A stretch of DNA of 64,000 bases from Gemmatimonadota bacterium. Lineage in GTDB: Bacteria > Gemmatimonadota > Gemmatimonadetes > Gemmatimonadales > Gemmatimonadaceae. Below the pieces are notes generated by a model, which was given only the letters and a program-made list of their open reading frames with translations, was not told where the DNA came from and searched no databases. Shown here piece after piece: positions 17,841 to 26,526 of the stretch. Position numbers and translations under genes: made by a program. Each line of letters begins with the position of its first letter. Positions within the stretch are counted from its first letter, which is position 1. The stretch lies in contig JAIUOB010000001.1 of the NCBI GenBank assembly GCA_020161135.1, positions 930,001 through 994,000 of the forward strand, written 5' to 3'.

Positions 17841-17958
17841 AGGGGCGGGGTGGCAGGGTGGGGGCGGCGGCAGTCGTGCCCGGGCGCGGTCCTCGCGTAT
17901 GTTATCACGCTCGCCGGGTCCACATAGGGTACCCGCTTCATCCGGTGTTTTCCCAGAT

Positions 17959-19026
17959 ATGTCCGACGCTCCGCACGTACCCGACGACCTCGACCGCCAG
18001 TGGGCGGCGCTCGCCCGCTTTGCGGCGGGGGAGAGCGACGTGTCGGAGGAGCAGCAGGTGCGGGCGTGGCTGGCCGCGCACCCGGAAGACGCGGCTCTGG
18101 TGGCACTCGTTAAGCGCCGGGCCGATACCGCCGCGGTGCGCGCCGACGCCATCACGGTCGACACCGAGGCGGCGCTTCGTCGGGTCATGGCCGAGGTGCG
18201 GGCGCCGGCGCGTCCGGCGCTGACCGTCGAGCGCGGCGGCGCGAGGCCGGTGGACTCGTCCGCTGCCCCGCGCCGCTGGCGCGTGGCACCGATGCTGGCG
18301 GCCGCCGCCGTCATCATGGTGGCGGCGCTGGCCGTGTGGCGGCGTGATGAGGGGGCAGCAGCGCCGCGCGAGTATCGCACGGCGGTGGGGCAGCGCGATT
18401 CCCTGCGCCTGCCCGATGGCAGCACGGTTGTGCTGGCTCCCGGCAGCCGGCTGCAGGTGGCCGAGGGTTTCGGTGGCACGCGTCGCGACGTGACGCTCGA
18501 GGGCGCGGCGTTCTTCGAGGTGGTGCACGATGACGCGCGCCCGTTCACGGTGCATGCGGCGGGCGCCGAGATTCGCGACATCGGCACCGCGTTCTCCGTG
18601 AAGACCGAGGCCGGCCGCGTCGCGGTAGCCGTGACGCATGGCATCGTCGCTGTGCGCCCCGAGCCTACCGGTGCCGTGCAGGACAGTGTCACCGAGTTGC
18701 ACGCCGGCGATCGGGCGCTGCTGGCCGGGCGCACCGTGCAGGTGCAGCGCGGCGTCGTCACCGCCGACGATGTGGCGTGGACGCGCGGCCAGCTCTCGTA
18801 TCGCGACGCGGCGCTGTCGGAAGTGCAGGCCGACCTCGCGCGCTGGTACGGCATCGTGCTGCAGGTCCCTGACAGCACGCTGGCCCGCCTTCCGCTCACG
18901 GCCACCTTCCGCGCCGACTCGGCCGACCAGGTGGTGCGACTCGTGGCGCTCGCGCTCGGCGCCGACGTGGTGCAGCGCGGTGACACCGTGGTGCTGCAGC
19001 CGGTGGGTGCTGGAGCGCCACCCTGA
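17959..19026 (+). CDS. FecR-type anti-sigma / sigma regulator
   Basis: The product is 355 aa. The N-terminal cytoplasmic region (about 1-110) contains a DUF4880-like helix set. A single membrane helix lies at about 114-130 (MLAAAAVIMVAALAVW). The periplasmic FecR domain (about 140-240: RLPDGSTVVLAPGSRL, REVTLEGAAFFEVVHD-like) is followed by a C-terminal DUF4974-like part (LSYRDAALSEVQADLARWYG). It should hold or activate the FecI-like sigma in response to the TonB receptor encoded 16 bp downstream. Confidence 0.92.
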   Translation: MSDAPHVPDDLDRQWAALARFAAGESDVSEEQQVRAWLAAHPEDAALVALVKRRADTAAVRADAITVDTEAALRRVMAEVRAPARPALTVERGGARPVDSSAAPRRWRVAPMLAAAAVIMVAALAVWRRDEGAAAPREYRTAVGQRDSLRLPDGSTVVLAPGSRLQVAEGFGGTRRDVTLEGAAFFEVVHDDARPFTVHAAGAEIRDIGTAFSVKTEAGRVAVAVTHGIVAVRPEPTGAVQDSVTELHAGDRALLAGRTVQVQRGVVTADDVAWTRGQLSYRDAALSEVQADLARWYGIVLQVPDSTLARLPLTATFRADSADQVVRLVALALGADVVQRGDTVVLQPVGAGAPP

Positions 19027-19042
19027 GGCGGGCGACGCGCGC

Positions 19043-21769
19043 ATGAGTCACCGACGCCCCCCGTTGCGGAGCGCGGGTGCCCGGGTCGCCGCTGCACGGC
19101 GACATCGCGCACCCGCGTTCGTGCTGAGCGCGGCACTCACGCTCGCGCTGCCCTGGTCGTCCGTCGAGGCCGCGGCGGCCGCTGCGGGTACGCCCGACGA
19201 TCCGGCGTGCACCACACGCATCGCGACGCAGGATCGGTCGTCGCTCTGGGCGCCGCCGCTCGATCGCGTGGTCAATGTCCGCGTGAACGATGCCACGGTG
19301 CGCGACGCGCTCGACAAGGTGGCCGCCCAGGCGCATCTCGAACTGTCCTACAGCAGCGACCTCCTGCCGGTCGGCCGCCGCGTGTGCCTCGCACTCGAGC
19401 GGGTGCCCGTGGGCGCGGTGCTCGAGTCGCTGCTGAGCGGGTCGGGGCTGCGCCCCATCGTGCTGGGGGCCGCACAGGTCGTGCTGGCGCCGTCGCGCGC
19501 GCCGGTCGTGGCGGCGGCGACGCCACGCGAACCGGTGGCGCGTCGGGCCAGTGTGCTCGATCGCGTGGTCGTCACCGGCTCACCCGATGGCGCCCCGCAG
19601 CGCGGGTCGCCGTTCGCACTGGATGTCATCGAGGGCACGCAACTCACGCAGCATGGCGTGCGCACGCTGGGGGATGCGCTCGATCTCGCGGTGCCCGGGG
19701 TGTGGACGTGGGCGTCGACCGCAGGCACCGTGACGGCGCGTTACGGAAGCATTCGCGGCGCCAGTTCGTTCGGCGCCAGCGCGCCCAAGATCTATCTCGA
19801 CGGCATCGAGGTCGCGAACCCCTTGCTCGTCACGCAGCTCGACGCGTCGCGTGTCGCGCGTGTCGAGGTCATTCGTGGCCCGCAGGGCGCGGCGCTGTAC
19901 GGCGCCGATGCCATCAGTGGCGTCGTCAACATCCTCACGCGTCATGACGGCACGCCCACCGGCACGACGCAGGTGCAGATGGCCACCGCGGCCGGTCTCT
20001 CCACGACCGCGTTCGCGTCGGGCGATGTGTTCGTGCAGGACCACTCCGTGTCCGTGCGACGCGGCACCGCGTCGCGCAGCGTGGGGCTGGGCCTCAACAT
20101 GGCGAGCATCGGCGCCTACGTGCCCGGGGCAAGCGAGCGGCGCTTCCTGTCCGATGCCGACGCCCGTCTCGTGCGCGGCAACGCCATCCTCACCGGCACC
20201 GCGCGGCTGTCGCTGCAGCAAGCCGACGCGAGCACCGTGCCGGTCTTCGCGGGCGCGGGCGTCGGCAGCTATGCCCGCAGCACCGCGCGCAGTTCTGCGG
20301 ACGTGGGTCTGGTCGCGCGTCACCTGACGGTCGTCGTGCCCGGCCCCGACAGCACCAAGCCGCGTCCGCGCGATTCGCTGGCCGTGTTCGGCGGCGACAG
20401 CGTCGGTGGGCAGCGCCTCGCGCAGTACACGGTGGGCGGCAGCCTGGCCGTCATGCCCTCGCTCACGTGGACGCACACGGTCATCGCCGGCATCGATGGC
20501 TATCGGTTGCGCGGGCTCTCGCCGCTGCAGGTCGCGTCACCCATCCAGGACGTGGTCGGCGCGCAGGGGTACGGCAACACGCGCGACGCCGACGGGGCCG
20601 GCGATCGGGGCTCGCTGCGGCTGCGCTCCGTCGGGCGCTTCGATGTCGCGCCGGCCACGCTGCTCACCCTCACCGTCGCGGCGGAGCAGGCCATCACCCG
20701 CGAGGTGGTGACGCCGATGAACGAGTGGACGGGTGCGGGGAGCAGCCTGGGACCCGGCACGACGCTGATGCGTGCCACGACCGCGGCGCCGCTCACCACC
20801 TGGTACGACAACACGGGCCTGTCGGCGCAGGCGCAGCTTGCCTGGCGCGACCGATGGTACGCATCCGCAGGGGTACGCGGGGAGCGGACCACCGGGGCCA
20901 CACCGAGCGCGCAGCAGTCGCTGCTCCCCATGCTCGGACTCGCCTGGGTGCGCGATGTCGGCTCGGCGGTGGTCAAGGTGCGTGGTGCGTATGGCACCGG
21001 CATCCGCCCGGCGCGGACCCTGCTGCGCACCACCTCCGGTATCGGTCGCGCGCAACTGGCTGCGCTGCGCAACCTGCAGGCCGAGGAGCAAAGCGGCACC
21101 GAGGTCGGGGTGGACCTGCTGCTGGGGGGGCGCACCACGGTGCACGTGACACGCTTCGACCAGCGGGCGTCGGGGCTCATCCAGCCGGTTGCCACCGTCG
21201 TCACGACGCTGGGCACCAACGGCCGCCTGCAACGCAACATGGCGTACACGCTGCAGAATGTCGGCGCCATCACGAATCGGGGGTGGGAGGTCGAAGCGGG
21301 CACCCGCTGGCGTACGCTCTCGGTGGCCGGCACGATGTCGCTCGTGGACAGTCGGGTGGCGCAGGTGGCACATGCGTATCGTGGCGAACTGCGTCCGGGC
21401 GACCGCATGCTCGACGTCCCGGCGACGTCGCTCAGCCTCAACGCGCTCTGGACCGCAGGGCGACTCACGCTCACCTCAACGGTCACCCGGGCGTCCGATT
21501 GGATCGGCTATGACCGCGCGTCGGTGTCGCAGGCGCTGCAGGCTGCCGACGCGTCGCCGCGCGAGCTGGAGGGGGCGATGCTGCGTCGCTACTGGTTGCG
21601 GTACGACGGCGTGACCCGGTGGCGGGGTTCCGTGGCGTGGCGCGTGCGCGGCGACTTGGCCGCCGTCGCGGGTGGTGACAACCTGCTCAACGTCCAGCGT
21701 GGCGCGCCGGACAACGCCACCGTGCTGGCGGGCCGGACGCTCACGCTCGGGCTGCGCACGACGTTCTAG
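19043..21769 (+). CDS. TonB-dependent outer-membrane receptor with STN signalling domain
   Basis: The product is 908 aa. A signal peptide is followed by an STN (secretin/TonB short N-terminal) domain at about 70-140 (VNVRVNDATVRDALDKVA). The plug is at about 170-310 (KIYLDGIEVANPL, RVEVIRGPQGAALYGADA, GVVNILT). The rest is a beta-barrel ending LTLGLRTTF, with a terminal Phe. STN presence plus the adjacent FecR and FecI genes indicates ligand-triggered signalling from the outer membrane to gene expression. The cargo, perhaps a siderophore or other nutrient, cannot be told. ATG 19043 gives the signal peptide; the longer frame overlaps fecR. Confidence 0.93.
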   Translation: MSHRRPPLRSAGARVAAARRHRAPAFVLSAALTLALPWSSVEAAAAAAGTPDDPACTTRIATQDRSSLWAPPLDRVVNVRVNDATVRDALDKVAAQAHLELSYSSDLLPVGRRVCLALERVPVGAVLESLLSGSGLRPIVLGAAQVVLAPSRAPVVAAATPREPVARRASVLDRVVVTGSPDGAPQRGSPFALDVIEGTQLTQHGVRTLGDALDLAVPGVWTWASTAGTVTARYGSIRGASSFGASAPKIYLDGIEVANPLLVTQLDASRVARVEVIRGPQGAALYGADAISGVVNILTRHDGTPTGTTQVQMATAAGLSTTAFASGDVFVQDHSVSVRRGTASRSVGLGLNMASIGAYVPGASERRFLSDADARLVRGNAILTGTARLSLQQADASTVPVFAGAGVGSYARSTARSSADVGLVARHLTVVVPGPDSTKPRPRDSLAVFGGDSVGGQRLAQYTVGGSLAVMPSLTWTHTVIAGIDGYRLRGLSPLQVASPIQDVVGAQGYGNTRDADGAGDRGSLRLRSVGRFDVAPATLLTLTVAAEQAITREVVTPMNEWTGAGSSLGPGTTLMRATTAAPLTTWYDNTGLSAQAQLAWRDRWYASAGVRGERTTGATPSAQQSLLPMLGLAWVRDVGSAVVKVRGAYGTGIRPARTLLRTTSGIGRAQLAALRNLQAEEQSGTEVGVDLLLGGRTTVHVTRFDQRASGLIQPVATVVTTLGTNGRLQRNMAYTLQNVGAITNRGWEVEAGTRWRTLSVAGTMSLVDSRVAQVAHAYRGELRPGDRMLDVPATSLSLNALWTAGRLTLTSTVTRASDWIGYDRASVSQALQAADASPRELEGAMLRRYWLRYDGVTRWRGSVAWRVRGDLAAVAGGDNLLNVQRGAPDNATVLAGRTLTLGLRTTF

Positions 21770-21852
21770 TCGGACACGCGTCCACGCGCTCGACGCGGCG
21801 CGTGCGGGCGGTGGGGTCTTACCCTCGGCCGGGTCCTTCCGCAGGTTACCGC

Positions 21853-23205
21853 ATGGACCGTCGCCTCTTCGTCTCCGCGCTCGCCGGGGCCACTGCCTGG
21901 CCCGCCCTGTCGCCCCGCTTCGCGCCCGGGGCTGTTCGCCGCCTGCTCGACGCCGCCGATGTGGCGAAGGACCGCGGCGCGCCGCTCTTCGACCCCGCGA
22001 CGCCCGGGTGGCGCGGCGATGCCGCGAGCGATGCCGCGTTCGCCGCCGACGAGGATTTCTGGGAGCCGATCCAGCGCGCGTTCGACCTCGACCGCACGTG
22101 GATCAACCTCAACAACGGCGGCTGCTCACCGGCGCCATCGCATGTCATGGCGCAGCTCGAGCGCGACCTGCGCTTCTCCAACGAGCTCCCGGTCATCCAC
22201 ATGTGGCAGACGCTCGAGCCGCGCATCGAGGTCGTGCGACGCGAGCTCGCGCTGGAGTTCGGGTGCGACCCCGAGGAGATGGCGATCACGCGCAATGCGT
22301 CCGAGTCGCTCATCACGCTCATCAATGGCATCGACCTCAAGCCGGGCGATGAGGTGGTGCTGAGCAACCAGAATTACGGGCGCATGGTGAACTCGTGGAA
22401 GCAGCGCGCGCGCCGACAGGGGATCGTCATCAAGGAGATCTCCTTCCCGGTGCCATGCACCACGCCCAGGCAGATCGTCGACGCGTTCGCCGCCGCGATC
22501 ACGCCGCGCACGCGCGTCATGGAGATCACGCACATCACCAACCTCACCGGCCAGATCCTGCCGGTGAAGGAGCTCGTGGCGATGGCGCGTGCGAAGGGCG
22601 TCGAGACGTTCGTCGACGGGGCGCATGCTTTTGCGCAGTTCCCGTTCACCCGCGACGAACTGGGTGTCGACTACTACGGCACCAGCCTGCACAAGTGGTT
22701 GCTCGCCCCGGTGGGCGCCGGCTTCCTGTATGTGCGTCGCGAGAAGATCCCGACGATCTGGCCGCTGATGGCCGAGAACCCGGGGCAGGACAAGGACATC
22801 CGCAAGTATGAGGAGATCGGGACGCATCCGGCCGCGAATCACAATGCGATCGCGGTCGCGCTCGCGTTCCATCGCGCCATCGGGGCCGGGCGCAAGGCGG
22901 CGCGGCTGGCGTACCTCCGTGACCGCTGGGCCAAGCGACTGCTGGCCGAGGGGAACGGTCGCGTGAAGGTGCTCACGCCGCTCGACTCACCGTGGGGCAA
23001 GGGCATCGGCTTCTTCAATGTCGACGGACTCGATCACGGCAAGCTGGGCGGCTGGCTGCAGAGCAACTATCGTGTGGTGAACACGCCGATCACGCACGCC
23101 GAGTTCGGCGGGATCCGCATCACGCCCAACGTGTATACCACACTCGATGAAGTCGACCGTTTCGCCGAGCTCGTGCTCACGGCTATCCGCAAGGGCATTG
23201 CGTAA
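21853..23205 (+). CDS. Tat-exported class V aminotransferase (isopenicillin-N-epimerase-like)
   Basis: The product is 450 aa. The N-terminus MDRRLFVSALAGATAW looks like a twin-arginine signal. The rest is a PLP aminotransferase class V fold: LNNGGCSPAPSHVM, TRNASESLITLINGI, FVDGAHAFAQFPF (PLP-ring Asp) and GTSLHKWLLAPVGAGFLYV with the PLP Lys in LHKW. Family members are cysteine desulfurase- or epimerase-like; the exported class usually has an uncharacterised substrate. ATG 21853 starts the Tat signal. The DUF4412 gene follows with an eight-base overlap. Confidence 0.9.
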   Translation: MDRRLFVSALAGATAWPALSPRFAPGAVRRLLDAADVAKDRGAPLFDPATPGWRGDAASDAAFAADEDFWEPIQRAFDLDRTWINLNNGGCSPAPSHVMAQLERDLRFSNELPVIHMWQTLEPRIEVVRRELALEFGCDPEEMAITRNASESLITLINGIDLKPGDEVVLSNQNYGRMVNSWKQRARRQGIVIKEISFPVPCTTPRQIVDAFAAAITPRTRVMEITHITNLTGQILPVKELVAMARAKGVETFVDGAHAFAQFPFTRDELGVDYYGTSLHKWLLAPVGAGFLYVRREKIPTIWPLMAENPGQDKDIRKYEEIGTHPAANHNAIAVALAFHRAIGAGRKAARLAYLRDRWAKRLLAEGNGRVKVLTPLDSPWGKGIGFFNVDGLDHGKLGGWLQSNYRVVNTPITHAEFGGIRITPNVYTTLDEVDRFAELVLTAIRKGIA

Positions 23206-23920
23206 GCACGCGCGCCTGTCGTGGTGCGTCGCGCCCCTCCTGGGCGCGACGCTCGCCCTCGCGCCGTCACTCGCACCGTCACTCGCTGCGCAGGAGCCGT
23301 TCGAGGGGGTCATCACCATGCGTATCGCGCCGCCGCGCCCGGCGGGCGCGCCAGCCGGCGCGAGCGCCGGGGCGACGCCCGGGGGACTGCAGGAGGTCGA
23401 GTACCTGGTGCGTGGGCCGTCACTGCGTATCAACCTGAGCGGACCGGCCGCCTCGATGGCCCTGCTGGTGTCGTCGCGCGAGAAGAAGTCGTGGATGCTC
23501 ATGCCGGCGCAGCGTCGGTACGCGGAGATCACGTTCGATACCATCGCGTCGGGGTCGGCCGCGCGATCGGCGTCGGCAGGGTCCACCGTGACCCGCTCGG
23601 GCAAGAACGAGGTCGTGGCGGGCACCCGGTGTGAGGTGTACCGCGCGGTGACGCCGCGGGACACGACGGACGTGTGTGTCGCCCGCGGCATGGGGCGCTT
23701 CATGAATCCGCTGGCGAGCCTGCGCGGTGCGGCCGAGCAGCCGTGGCAGCGGGCGCTCCTCGAGGGCGACGGGTTCCCCCTCAAGGTGTCCCGTCCGGAC
23801 GGCACCGTGACCCTCGAGGTCACGCGCATCGAGCGCAAGCGTCTCGCGACGGACCTGTTCGCGATTCCGCTCGACTGGCAGAAGATGGACATGCCGCGCC
23901 GTCCGCCCGGGGGCGGATGA
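23198..23920 (+). CDS. DUF4412-type secreted protein
   Basis: The product is 240 aa if translation begins at TTG 23198, which overlaps the aminotransferase stop by eight bases and gives a compact signal peptide (RKHARLSWCVAPLLGATLAL, cut near LAAQ). ATG 23147 is in frame but adds 17 non-signal residues and a 59-base overlap. The mature part starts EPFEGVITMRI and matches the DUF4412 style: SLRINLSG, MLMPAQRRYAEITFD, GTRCEVYRAVTP, ATDLFAIPLDWQKMDM. The family may bind lipid or heavy-metal-like ligands in the periplasm; its function is unproven. Confidence 0.7.
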   Translation: MRKHARLSWCVAPLLGATLALAPSLAPSLAAQEPFEGVITMRIAPPRPAGAPAGASAGATPGGLQEVEYLVRGPSLRINLSGPAASMALLVSSREKKSWMLMPAQRRYAEITFDTIASGSAARSASAGSTVTRSGKNEVVAGTRCEVYRAVTPRDTTDVCVARGMGRFMNPLASLRGAAEQPWQRALLEGDGFPLKVSRPDGTVTLEVTRIERKRLATDLFAIPLDWQKMDMPRRPPGGG

Positions 23921-24041
23921 TGCGTCCCCGCCGCCGCCGCTGACGCGTCGCGGTCCGACACGGTCCCCGGCTGGTGAAACCTCCCTCCGGCCGTGTCGTT
24001 AGGAGAGCAGGACACCGCTGCTATCGGACACCGGAGGGACC

Positions 24042-24335
24042 ATGTTCACCATGTTGCTGTCGTTCGCCGTCGCGAGCGTGCTCGCGATCGTGCTCCACGG
24101 CTCGTCGCGCAAGTTCGTGCGCAACCGCCTGCGTTACGTCGATGCCATCCAGAAGGGGATCGCGCCGTGGCTGGCGGGTGGGGCCGCCTTCTTCGCGGGT
24201 TCGCTGCTCGTCCCGTTCCTGCCGTTGGTTGGCCTGGGCACCGCCCTGACCGTGGGGCTCGCCGTGGGCACGGGCGTCGCGGCGGGTGCGCGCGACATCC
24301 GGCAGGGCACGTCGCCGGTCGTCTACGGCCCGTAA
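24042..24335 (+). CDS. Small membrane protein of unknown function
   Basis: The product is 97 aa with a strong Shine-Dalgarno (CCGGAGGG, five bases before the ATG). One hydrophobic segment is at the N-terminus (MLLSFAVASVLAIVL) and two more at about 45-80 (WLAGGAAFFAGSLLVPFLPL and TALTVGLAVGTGVAA). A positively charged loop (SSRKFVRNRLRY) lies between them. I do not recognise a family. It is flanked by secreted and membrane-protein genes. Confidence 0.65.
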   Translation: MFTMLLSFAVASVLAIVLHGSSRKFVRNRLRYVDAIQKGIAPWLAGGAAFFAGSLLVPFLPLVGLGTALTVGLAVGTGVAAGARDIRQGTSPVVYGP

Positions 24336-24378
24336 GTCGCGCCGCACGGTGACGGCACCTGGCAGGGCGGGGGCGCGC

Positions 24379-24384
24379 TACAAT
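24379..24384 (+). promoter_or_regulatory. -10 box for the CPBP protease gene (leaderless type)
   Basis: TACAAT ends five bases before the ATG at 24390. There is no Shine-Dalgarno between them. A -35 element is not obvious. Confidence 0.45.
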
Positions 24385-24389
24385 TGGGG

Positions 24390-25076
24390 ATGACCCCGCC
24401 CTCACTCGCCGCACGTTGGCCGGCCCTGCCGTGGGTTGGCCCCTTCGCCGTCTTCATGCTCTGGCTGGCCATCGGGCCGGCCCTCCCGCTGCCCCAGCCG
24501 TGGGAGTCCATCGTCCGGGTCGCCGTGCTGGTCGCGGCGCTGCTGGGCTTCTCGCGCGACATCATCGCCTCCCTGCGGGTCCGTCACGCGCTTCCCAGCA
24601 TCCTGCTCGGGCTGGCGGTCTGCGCGCTCTGGGTGGCCCCCGATCAGCTCTTCCCGGGGTGGCGCGCACACTGGCTCTTCCAGAACAGCATCACCGGGAC
24701 CGTCACCAACTCCATCCCGCCGGAGGAGTTCGCGAACCCGCTCGTGGTCACGCTGCGCATCGTGCGCGCGGCGTTGCTGGTGCCGCTGCTCGAGGAGTTC
24801 TTCTGGCGTGGGTGGTTGCCGCGGTGGCTCGTGAACCCCGACTGGCAGCGCGTGCCACTGGGCACCTTCAACGCCATGGGATTCGTGCTCACGGCCGTGC
24901 TGTTCGCCAGTGAGCATGGACCGTTCTGGGAGGTGGGGCTGCTGTGCGGGCTGCTCTACAACTGGTACATGTGGCGTACGAAGTCACTCGGCGACCTGGT
25001 GCTCGTGCACGCCGTCACCAACGCGGCGCTGGCGGGCTTCGTGCTGGTCACGAAGCAGTACGCCTACTGGATGTGA
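24390..25076 (+). CDS. CAAX prenyl protease-related (CPBP) intramembrane protease
   Basis: The product is 228 aa with about six membrane segments. The CPBP/Abi motifs are present: LLEEFFWRGWLPRWL (EExxxR), SEHGPFWEVGLLCGLLYNW (second, with His) and LVHAVTNAALAG (third, His and Asn). These build a glutamate intramembrane protease site. The layout with WVAPDQLFPGW matches the CAAX prenyl protease-related subgroup often found with exosortase-type systems; no sorting-signal protein is seen here. ATG 24390 is preferred over TTG 24384, which lies in the -10 box. The last 13 bases overlap the convergent small gene. Confidence 0.88.
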   Translation: MTPPSLAARWPALPWVGPFAVFMLWLAIGPALPLPQPWESIVRVAVLVAALLGFSRDIIASLRVRHALPSILLGLAVCALWVAPDQLFPGWRAHWLFQNSITGTVTNSIPPEEFANPLVVTLRIVRAALLVPLLEEFFWRGWLPRWLVNPDWQRVPLGTFNAMGFVLTAVLFASEHGPFWEVGLLCGLLYNWYMWRTKSLGDLVLVHAVTNAALAGFVLVTKQYAYWM

Positions 25077-25381
25077 GCGTCGCGCGCCGGCAACTCGCGG
25101 ATGAGCAGGGCCTGCGGTCCTGCGAAGTCGAGACGCAGCACGTCGCCCTCGCCATGCGCGACGTGCACCGTCATCGAGTGGGGCGCGGCCGGGTTGTCGG
25201 TGGTGAGCATGTCGCCGTCGAGACGCCAGCGCAGCGCGATGACCTGGTCCCGCCCGCCGACATCGACGTGATAGCGCAGCACGCCATCATCGAGAAACTC
25301 CATGCGCACCCCCGGCGCGAAGTCGAGCGAGGGGTCGGCGCGCAACAGTCGCCACGTTCCGAGGATCCAATGCGCAGGCAT
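25064..25381 (-). CDS. Small conserved-type protein (lipocalin-like beta fold?)
   Basis: The product is 105 aa beginning MPAHWILGTWRLLRADPSLD, with alternating strands: VRMEFLDDGVLRYHVDV, VIALRWRLDGDMLTTDN, VLRLDFAG. This pattern, a short GTW motif then up-and-down strands, is typical of small lipocalin-like or DUF4923-type proteins, but I cannot name a family. Its first 12 bases overlap the divergent DUF547 gene, so the two start codons face each other inside the overlap. TATTGT lies six bases before its ATG, within the DUF547 signal-peptide codons. Confidence 0.6.
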   Translation of the reverse strand: MPAHWILGTWRLLRADPSLDFAPGVRMEFLDDGVLRYHVDVGGRDQVIALRWRLDGDMLTTDNPAAPHSMTVHVAHGEGDVLRLDFAGPQALLIRELPARDAHIQ

Positions 25382-26263
25382 CGTCGAACAATAACGGCCG
25401 CGCTGCTGCTGGTGGGCAGCGCCGCCGGCGCGGCCGCCGCCACCGCGCAGGTCCGCCCGGCGCCGGCGGCGCCGGCCGTCGCTCCTGTCGCACAGGCACC
25501 CGGTGCGCCGGCACCCGTCGCGCCGGCACCCGGTGCGACCTTCGATCACGGTGCGTTCGACGCGCTGCTGCGCGCGCATGTGCGCGACGGCCTGGTCGAC
25601 TACGACGCCTTCGCCGCGGCGCCGACCTTTCGTGCCTACCTCGCGCAACTGGCCGGCGCCAACGTGGCCGTGCTGGGCCCGCAGGAGCGACTCGCCTTCT
25701 GGCTCAACAGCTACAACGCCTACACCATCGCGCTCATCGTGAAGCACGGGGAGCGCGAGTCCATCCGCAACATCGATCGCACACTCGGCTTCCTGCGTCT
25801 CAAGGGGCCGTGGAACGAGCGCATGGTGGAGGCGGGCGGCCAGTCGCTGACGCTCGACGAAGTCGAGCATCGCATCCTGCGGCGGGAGTTCCGCGAGCCA
25901 CGCATCCACTTCGCCATCGTCCCGGCGGCGCGGGGCGCGCCGCCGCTGCGCAGCGAGGCGTACACGGGGGCGCAGCTCGACGCGCAGCTCGAAGACCAGA
26001 CGCGTCGTTTCCTCGGCGACACCACGCGCAATCCCATCAATTCGCGCGGTGGGCTGCAGGCCAGCGCGATCCTCACCGCGTACCAGAGCGACTTCGCGCC
26101 GTCGCGGCAGGAGCTGGCCGCGTGGGCCGCGCCGTACTTCGAGGGGCGCGTGCGGGCACGCCTCGACAGCGGCATGATCTTCCAGGATCCGCGTCCGTTC
26201 GACTGGCGTCTCAACGCGGTGGCCAAGGGGGCGACGGCCGGCCCGCAGAAGTCCGCGCGCTGA
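25370..26263 (+). CDS. Secreted DUF547 protein
   Basis: The product is 297 aa. It has a signal peptide (MRRHRRTITAALLLVGSA), an Ala/Pro-rich linker to about residue 60, then DUF547: VDYDAFAAAPTFRAYLAQL, AFWLNSYNAYTIALIV, and a His-containing motif IHFAIVPAARGAPPLRSEAYTG. The papain-like DUF547 fold normally has two cysteines in the HFAxxCAxxxCPPL region; here both are replaced, by Pro and Ala, so any cysteine chemistry is lost. GAGGA five bases before ATG 25370 serves as Shine-Dalgarno. Its 5' end overlaps the divergent small gene. Confidence 0.85.
   Translation: MRRHRRTITAALLLVGSAAGAAAATAQVRPAPAAPAVAPVAQAPGAPAPVAPAPGATFDHGAFDALLRAHVRDGLVDYDAFAAAPTFRAYLAQLAGANVAVLGPQERLAFWLNSYNAYTIALIVKHGERESIRNIDRTLGFLRLKGPWNERMVEAGGQSLTLDEVEHRILRREFREPRIHFAIVPAARGAPPLRSEAYTGAQLDAQLEDQTRRFLGDTTRNPINSRGGLQASAILTAYQSDFAPSRQELAAWAAPYFEGRVRARLDSGMIFQDPRPFDWRLNAVAKGATAGPQKSAR
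25388..25393 (-). promoter_or_regulatory. -10 box for the 105-aa gene (leaderless type), inside the DUF547 gene
   Basis: On the minus strand TATTGT is followed by six bases and the ATG at 25381. It lies in codons 7-8 of the DUF547 gene on the other strand. Confidence 0.4.
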
Positions 26264-26378
26264 GCCTGCGATAGGTCGCCCGTGGCCGGCACCGTCACAC
26301 GGCAGGCCACGGGGTGGGACCGGCCGTTACCCCGTTGTGGAGCCGGGCGTCGCAGAGGACACCCCGCCAGGAGCCCGC

Positions 26379-26507
26379 ATGGATCGCAACACCCGCCGTC
26401 CTGTCACGCGTGCACACGCGCTGCACGTCGATCGCACCGCGCTCGTCGAGATCGCCTGCGCCGCCATCATGGCGCTGGCGACCGCGTGGCTGTTCAGCGC
26501 GCGCTGA
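26379..26507 (+). CDS. Putative 42-aa membrane peptide
   Basis: A short frame starts at ATG 26379 with a good Shine-Dalgarno (CCAGGAG, six bases upstream). It encodes a basic N-terminus (MDRNTRRPVTRAHALHVDR) and one C-terminal hydrophobic helix (IACAAIMALATAWLFSAR). The organisation resembles small single-pass membrane peptides. It sits alone between the DUF547 gene and the convergent HerA-like gene. No family is recognised, and chance cannot be excluded. Confidence 0.45.
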   Translation: MDRNTRRPVTRAHALHVDRTALVEIACAAIMALATAWLFSAR

Positions 26508-26526
26508 GCGGCGCCGTGCGCGGGGG

